Below, piece by piece: positions 55,092 to 62,750 of a DNA stretch of 64,000 nt. This DNA comes from Myxococcales bacterium (GTDB taxonomy: Bacteria; Myxococcota_A; Polyangia; Nannocystales; Nannocystaceae): contig JACKDU010000010.1 of the NCBI GenBank assembly GCA_020633335.1, positions 124,001 to 188,000 of the forward strand, in the 5' to 3' direction. Below the pieces are notes generated by a model. It searched no databases, was not told the origin of the DNA, and was given only the letters and a program-made list of their open reading frames with translations. A program made the translations under genes and the position numbers. Positions within the stretch are counted from its first letter, which is position 1. The number at the start of each line of letters is the position of its first letter.

Positions 55092-57392
55092 CTAGAGGCC
55101 CCCGAGGAAGTCGAGGAGGAGTTGGCGATCGGCGGCCGGGAGGGCGTCGAAGGCGTCGCGGCTGGTCGCGGCCTCGCCGTCGTGGGCGGCGATCGCCGCC
55201 TCGATCGTCGCCGCCGCGCCGTCGTGCATGTAGGGGGCGGTGCTCGAGATCCCCCAGAGCGGCGCGGTCCGGAAGAGGCGCGGGGTGGCGATCCCGTCGG
55301 CGACCCCGAAGTAGCCGTCGGCGGCGACGTCGTGGAGGAGGAGGTCGCTGAAGAGCGCCACCGGGCCCTCGGCGCCGGGGAGCTCGGGGACGTGGCAGAC
55401 GTCGCAGCCGACCTCCGCGAAGAGCTCGAGGCCGCCGGCGACCTCGGCGACCGGAGCCGGCGCGTCGAGGTGCTCGAGGTAGAAGACCAGCGCCTCCAGG
55501 CTCTCCAGGTTGATCTCGGGATCGGCGATCGCGTCGTCGTCGCTGAGGAAGCCGAAGGTGTGGCCCGGGACCTCCGGGACCGTCAGGCCGACCTCGTTGG
55601 AGAGCGCGTCGCGGGCGAACTCGGCGACGCTCGGGACGCTCGCCTTCCAGCCGAAGCGGCCGACCCGGCCGTCGCCGGTCATCGCCACGATCCCGCGGAT
55701 CCCGTCGCCGTCGAGGTCGTCGGGGTCGGCGAGGCCGAGGATCGTGTCCTCGCTGATCCCGTCGATGAGGCCGAGCCCCAGCGTGGTCGGGGTCTGGCGG
55801 GGCTCGAAGACGTTGTGGCCGACGTCGGCTTCGCGCCGCGGGAGCCCGGGGACCGAGAGCTTTGCGAGGATCGTCCCGTACGCCGGGGCGACGAAGGTGT
55901 CGCCGTCGCGGGTGCCGTGGCGCATGACGTTGACCCCGAGGGGGCCGGCGCCGCCGATCACCGGATCGAAGTGGCAGGCGCGGCAGGAGTCGCCGTTGAA
56001 GAGGGGCCCGAGGCCAGCCGCCAGCGGCGTGTCGCGGTCGAAGAGCGCCCGCCCGGCGAGCCAGAGGGCCTCATCGTCGGCCCCGGCGAGGCCGAAGGGC
56101 GCCCCGGGCTCGCCCGCCGCCGGGATCGGCGAGCCCGGCGGCACGAGCCCCTCGCTCCGCTGATCGAGGCCACCGAGGGCCTCGAGGAAGGTGATCAGGG
56201 CGGCCTGGCGCGCGTCATCGAGGGCGAGGAAGGCGTCGCGCGACCCCTCCCCTTCGCCGCCGTGGGCGACGATCGCGTCGCGGAGCGTGTCCGCGCGGCC
56301 GTCGTGGAGGTAGGGGCCGACCGCGGCGATCCCCCAGAGGGGCGGCGTCCGGTACTCGTTGCCCTCGGCGACCCCCTGGACGATCCCGTCGGCGAGCTCG
56401 GGGCCCATGTCGTGGAGGAGGAGGTCGGAGTAGAGCGGCAGGAGCCCGCGCGGCCCCTCGAGGGTCGGCACGTGGCAGCCGTCGCAGCCGACCTCGGCGA
56501 AGGCGGTCTTGCCGAGCTCGCCGCTCTCCGTCAGCTCGGCCGGCTCGGGCGCCGCCAGGAGCATCGCCCAGCTCACGAGGTCGAAGAGGTCGGCGCTGCT
56601 GAGCTCGGGATCCGGGGCGTCGTCGTCGTCGACGAGCGGCTCGTCGGGCGCGGCGGCCTGCCGGAAGCCCGCGCTCCGGGTCGCCGATCCGCTGTCCGAA
56701 GGGACAGGGAGGCGGGCCTTGTCCTCCTCGGAGAGGGGATCGCTGGTGATCCCGAGGTGGTTGTTGAGCGGCCCGCGGATGAACCCCTCGATGCTCACGG
56801 TCTGGGCCTTGCGGCCGAAGCGGCCGACGAAGCCGCGGTCGTAGTTCGGGCGCCCCGAGATCCCGTCGCCGTCGCTGTCATCGGGATCGGCGTTGGCGAG
56901 GATCGACGACTCCGGGAGCTCGGCGATGAGGCCGACGCCGAAGAAGGGGATCGGGTTGCGGTGGGCGATGATGTTGACGCCCTCCTGGAGATCCGGCCGG
57001 GTCTTGGCGCCGCCGAGGCCGTAGGCGGTGACGACCCCGCCGTGCTCGCCGGTCAGGACGCCGCCGTCCGCGAGCTCGGTCGCGGTCAGGTAGAAGTCGC
57101 GGTAGTGGCCGCCGGAGCCGCCGAAGTCGGGCTTCTCGTGGCAGGCGCCGCAGAACGAGACGTTGACCAGCGGCCCCAGCCCCTCGGCCGGGGTGAAGCG
57201 ACGGGTGGCGACCGCCTTCCCGCGCTCGAAGGTGTCGTGCTGCTCCGGGGTCGCGTTCGGTCGGATCTCGCCGAGGCGGCCATAGATCCCCTCGGCCATC
57301 GGCGTCGGCTCGGCCGGCGGGCAGCCGCCGAGGACGACGAGCGCGAGGGTGGCGGTGATGGGCGCAATGGAACGCGGCCGACGCGAGGTCAT
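55092..57392 (-). CDS. Duplicated di-heme oxidoreductase (DHOR) with four c-type hemes, lipoprotein
   Basis: 766 residues. Lipobox LGGC (Cys24). Four CxxCH heme sites at residues 81, 303, 470 and 663 (CGACHE, CDGCHV, CRACHF, CDVCHV) divide the protein into two halves of ~380 residues, each with the same order: heme 1, GISGR/GIRGI-DGD loop, GRFGRKAQ/GRFGWKAS, LYSDLLLHDMG/LFSDLLLHDVA and PPLWGIAAVGPYLHDG/APLWGISSTAPYMHDG. Each half is a DHOR (thiol oxidoreductase-like) unit. Expected periplasmic peroxidase or electron-transfer enzyme. Overlaps the upstream propeller gene by ATGA. Confidence 0.9.
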   Translation of the reverse strand: MTSRRPRSIAPITATLALVVLGGCPPAEPTPMAEGIYGRLGEIRPNATPEQHDTFERGKAVATRRFTPAEGLGPLVNVSFCGACHEKPDFGGSGGHYRDFYLTATELADGGVLTGEHGGVVTAYGLGGAKTRPDLQEGVNIIAHRNPIPFFGVGLIAELPESSILANADPDDSDGDGISGRPNYDRGFVGRFGRKAQTVSIEGFIRGPLNNHLGITSDPLSEEDKARLPVPSDSGSATRSAGFRQAAAPDEPLVDDDDAPDPELSSADLFDLVSWAMLLAAPEPAELTESGELGKTAFAEVGCDGCHVPTLEGPRGLLPLYSDLLLHDMGPELADGIVQGVAEGNEYRTPPLWGIAAVGPYLHDGRADTLRDAIVAHGGEGEGSRDAFLALDDARQAALITFLEALGGLDQRSEGLVPPGSPIPAAGEPGAPFGLAGADDEALWLAGRALFDRDTPLAAGLGPLFNGDSCRACHFDPVIGGAGPLGVNVMRHGTRDGDTFVAPAYGTILAKLSVPGLPRREADVGHNVFEPRQTPTTLGLGLIDGISEDTILGLADPDDLDGDGIRGIVAMTGDGRVGRFGWKASVPSVAEFARDALSNEVGLTVPEVPGHTFGFLSDDDAIADPEINLESLEALVFYLEHLDAPAPVAEVAGGLELFAEVGCDVCHVPELPGAEGPVALFSDLLLHDVAADGYFGVADGIATPRLFRTAPLWGISSTAPYMHDGAAATIEAAIAAHDGEAATSRDAFDALPAADRQLLLDFLGGL
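56692..56707. repeat. CTGTCC/GGACAG dyad inside the DHOR gene
   Basis: CTGTCC-GAAG-GGACAG, 6-bp arms. It encodes PVPSDS in the minus frame, so its presence is independent of the CPxGQ peptide seen elsewhere. Confidence 0.65.
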
Positions 57393-58390
57393 GGCGTGTC
57401 TCCCCGGAGCATGATGACGCCCTGGTAGGGCGGGTTGCGATCGAGCGATCCGCCGACGGCGAAGTGCGGCCCCTGGTCGAAGCCGTAGGCGCCGTGGAGG
57501 ACGAGGTTGGTGACGATCTTGGGGGTGAAGGTCGAGGCCCCGGCGGCGACCAGGCCGGTCACGCCGTTGACCCCGCAGACCCAGGCGCGGCCGCGGCCGT
57601 CGACCCAGACGCCGTTGAGCCCGGCCGACTCGCCGATCACCTCGGGGGTCCAGGCGGCGCCGTCCCAGCGGGCGACGACCCCGTTGCTGCGGCCGCCGAC
57701 CGCGACGATCTCGTCGGGGCCGGTCCCCCAGAGGCTGATCAGGTCCTTGGTGACGCCGGAGGGCTGCTGCGCCCAGGTGTCGCCGTCGTAGTGGAGGATC
57801 ACGCCGGCCCGGCCGACCGCGAAGACGTGGTCGCGGGAGGTCCCCCAGACCTTGAAGAGCGCCTCCGAGGGGCGATCGAGGGTCGGGATCGCGACCTCGG
57901 TCCAGGCGGCGCCGTCGAAGTGGGCGAGGACCGGCGCGTCGGCGCCGGCGCCGACCTGCCCGCCGACCGCCCACACGTCGTCCGGCGCGGCCCCCCAGAC
58001 GCCCCAGAGCGGGGTGTCGATCCCGGTGTCGAGGCGCTCCCAGCCCGACGCCGTCTGGCGGAGGGCGACGCCGCCGTTGCCGACGACCCAGACGTCGCCG
58101 CTCTGGCCGTCGATCCAGTTGAGGAGCGGCGGGGTCTCGGCGAGCGCCTCGGGGGTCCAGGAGGCGCCGTCGAAGCGGTAGATCACGCCGGCCTCGGGGT
58201 TGCCACCGACCGCGTAGACCTCGTCGGGGCTCGGCCCCCAGACCGAGAGGAAGGCGCCGACCTCGGCGCCGACCTCGAGGCTCCGCTCCCAGGACTCGGG
58301 CCACTGGGGCTCGTCGCCGGTGCAGCCGGGAGCGACGAGGACGACGGAGAGCGCGAGGAGCGAGCGATGGATGGCGCGGCGCGAGAGCAT
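57389..58390 (-). CDS. Beta-propeller lipoprotein
   Basis: 333 residues from MLSRRAIHRS. Lipobox VAPGC. At least six repeats of the form VWG-x-x-P-D-E/D-V-x-A-V-G-G (FLSVWGPSPDEVYAVGGN, LWGVWGAAPDDVWAVGGQ, LFKVWGTSRDHVFAVGRA, LISLWGTGPDEIVAVGGR) with HFDGAAWT-type outer strands indicate a YCF48/kelch-like propeller. It is the first gene of an operon with the DHOR and DUF192 genes; a role in organising the heme protein is inferred. Confidence 0.85.
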   Translation of the reverse strand: MLSRRAIHRSLLALSVVLVAPGCTGDEPQWPESWERSLEVGAEVGAFLSVWGPSPDEVYAVGGNPEAGVIYRFDGASWTPEALAETPPLLNWIDGQSGDVWVVGNGGVALRQTASGWERLDTGIDTPLWGVWGAAPDDVWAVGGQVGAGADAPVLAHFDGAAWTEVAIPTLDRPSEALFKVWGTSRDHVFAVGRAGVILHYDGDTWAQQPSGVTKDLISLWGTGPDEIVAVGGRSNGVVARWDGAAWTPEVIGESAGLNGVWVDGRGRAWVCGVNGVTGLVAAGASTFTPKIVTNLVLHGAYGFDQGPHFAVGGSLDRNPPYQGVIMLRGDTP

Positions 58391-58495
58391 TGGAGCGTGG
58401 CGAGGATAGCAGCCGGGGATCCCGGGTGAGCGCGCAGAAGGGGCGCGTACGGGCGCGCCTGCGGCCCTTTGACGCCCCTTCGGCGGACAACGCCG

Positions 58496-58558
58496 CGGAC
58501 GGGCGGCGGCCCTCACCGGCCGAGAAGTGGGGCGCCGGTGATGACCGCCGCCCGTCCG
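58496..58558. ncRNA. Long two-part hairpin, possible structured RNA
   Basis: Outer arms CGGACGGGCGGCGG and CCGCCGCCCGTCCG (14 bp, perfect), a 4/4 internal loop, inner arms CACCGGC/GCCGGTG (7 bp) and a 13-base loop. It lies 106 bases upstream of the propeller gene start. No T-tract. Whether it is transcribed is unknown. Confidence 0.55.
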
Positions 58559-58662
58559 GGGCGACGTAACGTCAGGAGTGGGACGTCGTGACGTGAACGA
58601 GCGCACGGGCCCCGCAGAGAGCGGGCGCAGGGCCACAAGCGATGACCCCCAGGGGGACGAGG

Positions 58663-58702
58663 CGGACGCATCGCATCGGCCGGGCGGGATGCGATGCGTC
58701 CG
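58663..58702. repeat. Perfect 15-bp inverted repeat
   Basis: CGGACGCATCGCATC, 10-base loop, GATGCGATGCGTCCG. No mismatch in 15 pairs. It could form a cruciform or RNA hairpin. Both arms contain the subrepeat GCATC. Confidence 0.8.
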
Positions 58703-58710
58703 AGGGCGGC

Positions 58711-58890
58711 GCGGCGATAGGAGCGTAGGGATAGGCGTAGGGTTACGTAGGGCTAGGGCGAAGAGCTAGGCGTAGGCGTAGGGCTAGTGCGTAGAGCTAG
58801 GCGTAGGCGTAGGCGTAGGGTGAAGAGCTAGGCGTAGGCGTAATGCTAGGCGAAGGCGCGTAGGGCTAGGCGTAGGTGTAGAGCTATTGC
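58711..58890 (+). repeat. G-rich degenerate tandem repeat (TAGGCG/TAGGGC units)
   Basis: Over twenty hexamer-like units such as TAGGCG, TAGGGC and AGCTAGGCG. The 8-mer AGAGCTAG recurs at 58762 and 58793 and, as AGAGCTA, at 58824, giving a 31-base higher-order period. TAG stops fill the plus frames. Runs of GGG on one strand could form G-quadruplexes. Not a CRISPR array: no spacers of constant length. Confidence 0.8.
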
Positions 58891-59388
58891 GAAGGCCAAG
58901 ATTAACGAAAGGTCAGGAACAAAGAGTCAGAAATAAGAGGTCAGGAAGAGCAAGCCAAGGAATAGGGGGCGGGCTAGTCCAGTTCAAGCCAAGCCAAGCG
59001 AGTCGAAGCTAGGGAGCGAGCTCGTGGACGCCGCGCCGGGGCCAGCGGCGCAGGTCCAAGAAGGGTCAGGTCAAGTTAAGCCAGGCCAAGGGCGGGTGAG
59101 CGAGAGAGCCAGACACAGATGAGAGCGCCGATCAGCAGGCCGAGACAGAACGCAATAAGGAGTTGGGGCGCGAGCTGAATCCACCGAAGATCGGAGCGAG
59201 GAGAAGCATCTGGTCGAAGGTCCCGGGTCACGTGGGTCGACGTCCCGTGCCGACGCGGCCTTGAAATGCAGGCCCAGGGCCAAGACGGCAAACACCTGCA
59301 ACCATTGAAGAAAGCCAACGCAGCCTGGCCGACCAGAGGGCCGCCCTGACATCCCTGTCCGGCCTAGGGCCGATAGCGCAAGATCACC

Positions 59389-59404
59389 CTGACATCGATG
59401 TCAG
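59389..59404. terminator. Perfect palindrome after the M1-like/barrel gene
   Basis: CTGACATCGATGTCAG, 16 bases, 33 bases after the stop of the minus-strand gene. The GACAT half-sites resemble the other dyads. Candidate terminator or binding site. Confidence 0.5.
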
Positions 59405-59436
59405 CGGCCCTGCTCCCCCGCCGCGCGCACCCTGGC

Positions 59437-62400
59437 CTAGAAGGGCTGGAGGAAGGTCAGGTTGAAGCTCACCGGCGGCAGGAGCACCTGCGCGTCCTCG
59501 AGCCCCTGGAGCTCCGCCAGGTAGTTCGGGAGCTGGCGGCCGAGGCACACCGTCTGGCGCCGGACCAGCGGGACCGCGACGTCGAAGCGGAAGAACTGCG
59601 GCGTCACCCCGAGGAGGCGGAGGTAGGCGGTGACCCCGTAGCCGACCTGGCCGTACCAGCTCTCCCGCCGGAAGAGCCCGCGGTAGTCGTCGCAGTGCGA
59701 GACCGTCGCCGCGCCGGCGAAGAGCGAGCCGCCGATCCCCCGCAGCCACGCGAGGTGGAGGAGGTTGATGTCGAGGTTCTCGTAGTAGGTGTGGCGGTAC
59801 TCGAGCTGGGTCTTGATCAGCGCCCGCCCGAAGATCTCGTTGCCCTGGTAGGCCGCCAGATCACCGATCCCGCCGGCCCGGAGGAGGGAGCGGAACTCGA
59901 GATCCGAGGCGATCGGCAGGACCATCGCGGCCTCGAGGCGCGACGCCAGCACGTGGCGGTGGGCGAGCGGCCAGAGCTCGGTCCAGCCGACGTCGGCCGT
60001 GATCGCGTAGCGGTGGTCGTTGCCGAGCCCGTCGACCCGGATCACCTGCGAGCCCGAGAGGAGCCCGTAGATCCGCCGCCCGCGATCGGGCCAGAGATAG
60101 AAGGAGCGGGTGTCGTGGATGAAGGCGACGAGCTCGGTGACGCGCAGGCCGCCCCGCGGATCGAGGCCCTTGTCGGTCAGGTACTCGAGGTTGGAGAAGA
60201 GCCGAACGCGGTTCACCCGGCGCTTGCGGTTGACCTTGCGGCCGAACCAGAGGTTGGAGCCGGCGCCGATCCCCGCGGCCGTCTCGCGGTCGCGGTAGAT
60301 CATCATGTGGCCGGTCGCCCGGAGGTCGCGGCGGCGGCTCGCCTCGAAGAAGGCGAAGCCGGAGAGCGCGCCCAGGCGCGAGGCCGGGTTGGTCGCCGCC
60401 AGGAACTCGGTGACCGCGAGGTCGAGGCCGAAGCCGGTGTAGAGGAAGCGGGCCCCCGGCGGGCGGCGGTTGTTGAAGAGGGGATCGACGTTGTCGGCCG
60501 GCGGCCGCGGGGTCTCGAGGAGGCGCGCCCGCGGATCGACGGCGACCGCCCGGAGCTTGGTCGCGGTCCAGAGCTCGAAGGTGTGCTCGCCGCTCGCCGG
60601 CTCGCCGTCGAGCCCCTCCCCGCCCCCGTCCGGCCCGAGCTCGCCGTTCCAGATCAGGTAGTGGTGCTCGCCGCTGCGCTCGCTGACGAGCACCTGGACC
60701 GGCTCGATGAGCGCCGCCTCGCTCGCGCGGGCGACCGTGATCCGGTGGCGCCAGCCGCCACGCTCGGGCTCGCTGGCGATCCTGGCGATCCGGTAGTCGA
60801 CCTTCGGGTAGGGCCCGAGCCACTGATCGAAGAACCAGCCCAGCGTGTGGCCGTAGGCCTCCTCGGCGGCGGCGATCGGGTCGACGTCCGGCGCCCTGGT
60901 GAGCGCCTGGTAGAAGGCCCCGAGGGCCGCCGGCGGGACGAGATCCCGGAGCTTCTCGTGGATCCGCCGGCCGGTCGGCAGCTCGTTGCCCGCCAGCCAG
61001 GGGTGGTTGCGGACCGGGAAGGTGTCCTCGCTCCCGCGGAAGTAGGCGGCGGTGAACTCGGCCTGGCCGGCGTAGAGGAAGTTGTCGACCGCCGGCACGA
61101 AGGTCAGGCGGCCGAGGATGTCGCTGGCGAACTCGTCGCGGGTCGCCCGGTGGACCCGCCAGAGATCGAGGAGCGCCATCGCCAGCGAGCCCTGGAGCCA
61201 GAGGTCGGTCGAGGCCGCGTGGCGGCCGGCGAAGAAGGCGTGGGCGAGGACGTCGAAGCCGCCGCGGGCGACCACCTCGGCGTGGAACTCGAGGAAGCGC
61301 TCCATCGGGAAGACCTGGAGGATCTGGTCGCTGATCAGGAGCGCGGTCGGGTGGGCCTCGGCGAGGCTCGAGCGGAGCGGCCCCTGGACGATCACCATCC
61401 GGGTGTCGGGCGGCGGCTCGACCCGCGAGGCCGCGGCGACGTCGAGGACGTCCTTGATCGCGTGGAGGACGTGGCCGGGGACGTCGCGGTAGAGCTGGAG
61501 CTTGCGCTCGCTCGGGTAGTGATCGCCGGGGCGCCAGAGGGTGTGGAGGAGCTCGATCCGGACGCCGTTGTGGATCTCGGTGACCCGCCGCCAGCGCGGC
61601 CCCCAGAAGACCGACGGGTAGGAGGCGAGGCCGCGGCCGCCGACCGGCGCGTCGGCGACGACGATCTCGTCGCCCTTGAGGGCGGCAGCCTCGGCGTCGG
61701 TCGGCTCGCGGCCCGGCTCCCAGGAGGGCGCGGCGGCGAAGCGGACCGACTCGACCCGCCAGTGGGCCGGGGCGATCGCCACGCCGTCGGCCGGGAGGTA
61801 GCGGCCGCCAGTCGCGGCCTCCGTCGGCAGGGGCGCGATCGCGCCGCTCAGCGAGCAGCGGCGGCGGGCGCAGCCGAAGGGCCAGTAGCGGTGGGGCACG
61901 GCGACCCGGTAGCGGAGGCGGAGCTCCTGCGCCCCCTCCTCGAGGACGACCTCGAGATCGCGGCGCTCGCCGACGCGGGCGACCGAGGCCGCCCCCTCGT
62001 GCCCGAGGAGGTCGAGGCGGCCGGGCTGGAAGGGGCCGTCGAGGTAGGTCGAGAGGGCGATCGTGTCGAGCTCGATGGGCTCGCGGGTCATCGCCTCGGC
62101 GAAGTTGAGGAGCCGGACGCGCTCGCCGGCGCGGGCCGGGCGATCGAGGGTGTAGACCGCCTCGCCCTCGACCGCGCCGCCGCGACGGGGGGTCCGGGCG
62201 CCGTCGGGGAGGCGCTCGCCGGCGCGGTAGATCGTCAGCCGGAGGGCGACCGCGTCGACCTCGGGGCCGCTGGTGGTGGACGCCGCCGGCAGCGCGGGGC
62301 CCTCGACGAGGGCTCCCGACGCTGACGCCTCCGGGACCTCGTCGGCGCCGACCCCGCGAGGTGCCTCGTCGGCCGGGGCCGCCTCGGGCCCGTCGTAGCT

Positions 62401-62559
62401 CCTCGGCCCGACGCTCGCGGCGGCGGCCGCAGACGGGGCGGCGACCCCGAGCCCCGAGGCCCCGAGCGCAGCGAGCCCGAGCGCCAGAGCCAGCCGCGAG
62501 CCCCCTCGCCTCGCCCCCCGCCCTGGGAGCCAACGCTCCGGCCCTGTGCTCGCTGCCAA
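59437..62559 (-). CDS. Peptidase-M1-like protein fused to an outer-membrane beta-barrel
   Basis: 1040 residues; no ATG fits, so a TTG is the best start and is uncertain. A signal peptide (LALALGLAALGASGLGVAAPSAAAAA) is followed by an M1-aminopeptidase-like region to about residue 590, ending with YGHTLGWFFDQWLGPYPKVDYRI, a hallmark of M1 chains. The zinc motif HExxH is missing: the matching helix region reads FHAEVVARGG. From about 690 the chain has long alternating strands ending in a terminal Phe (FNLTFLQPF), as in outer-membrane barrels. A surface-exposed, probably non-proteolytic receptor domain on a barrel is inferred. Confidence 0.8.
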   Translation of the reverse strand: MAASTGPERWLPGRGARRGGSRLALALGLAALGASGLGVAAPSAAAAASVGPRSYDGPEAAPADEAPRGVGADEVPEASASGALVEGPALPAASTTSGPEVDAVALRLTIYRAGERLPDGARTPRRGGAVEGEAVYTLDRPARAGERVRLLNFAEAMTREPIELDTIALSTYLDGPFQPGRLDLLGHEGAASVARVGERRDLEVVLEEGAQELRLRYRVAVPHRYWPFGCARRRCSLSGAIAPLPTEAATGGRYLPADGVAIAPAHWRVESVRFAAAPSWEPGREPTDAEAAALKGDEIVVADAPVGGRGLASYPSVFWGPRWRRVTEIHNGVRIELLHTLWRPGDHYPSERKLQLYRDVPGHVLHAIKDVLDVAAASRVEPPPDTRMVIVQGPLRSSLAEAHPTALLISDQILQVFPMERFLEFHAEVVARGGFDVLAHAFFAGRHAASTDLWLQGSLAMALLDLWRVHRATRDEFASDILGRLTFVPAVDNFLYAGQAEFTAAYFRGSEDTFPVRNHPWLAGNELPTGRRIHEKLRDLVPPAALGAFYQALTRAPDVDPIAAAEEAYGHTLGWFFDQWLGPYPKVDYRIARIASEPERGGWRHRITVARASEAALIEPVQVLVSERSGEHHYLIWNGELGPDGGGEGLDGEPASGEHTFELWTATKLRAVAVDPRARLLETPRPPADNVDPLFNNRRPPGARFLYTGFGLDLAVTEFLAATNPASRLGALSGFAFFEASRRRDLRATGHMMIYRDRETAAGIGAGSNLWFGRKVNRKRRVNRVRLFSNLEYLTDKGLDPRGGLRVTELVAFIHDTRSFYLWPDRGRRIYGLLSGSQVIRVDGLGNDHRYAITADVGWTELWPLAHRHVLASRLEAAMVLPIASDLEFRSLLRAGGIGDLAAYQGNEIFGRALIKTQLEYRHTYYENLDINLLHLAWLRGIGGSLFAGAATVSHCDDYRGLFRRESWYGQVGYGVTAYLRLLGVTPQFFRFDVAVPLVRRQTVCLGRQLPNYLAELQGLEDAQVLLPPVSFNLTFLQPF

Positions 62560-62750
62560 CGCCGGGCGATTGTGCCACCCGGCCGCCTCTCCGGGCCAGA
62601 GGCCATGATCGCGCGCTCGCCGCAGATCGCCTCGCTTGCCCGCGGCGCTGGCGGCTCGCTAAAGTGATGCGATGGTCATCGGCCGCGGGAGCTGAGCCCG
62701 CCGCGAAGGTAGCGGGCACCCGCCGCCCTCGACCTCGAGGAACCTTCGTT

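Larger units (their letters stand above)
58391..59436. other. Long gene-free region with hairpins and G-rich repeats
   Basis: 1046 bases, the largest gap in the window. From left to right: a GC-rich stretch with two long perfect hairpins (58496-58558, 58663-58702), a G-rich TAGGCG-type tandem repeat (58711-58890), then about 500 bases that are AG-rich and less GC-rich than genes. No reading frame looks coding. It lies between the start of a minus-strand operon and the end of another minus-strand gene. Confidence 0.7.

Noticed and set aside
58711..58890. CRISPR array
   Set aside because: Units are 6 bases and degenerate, with no constant repeat or spacers, and no cas gene is present.
59071..59352. 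93-codon minus-strand frame, and an overlapping 80-codon frame with a hydrophobic end
   Set aside because: The 93-codon frame has no family signal; the 80-codon frame has only a TTG start. They lie in non-coding-like AG-rich DNA. The hydrophobic stretch is the only hint of coding.
59398..62325. A 975-codon open frame on the plus strand
   Set aside because: Antisense to the M1-like/barrel gene, whose frame has a signal peptide, family motifs and a terminal Phe; the plus frame is low-complexity Glu/Arg/Val.
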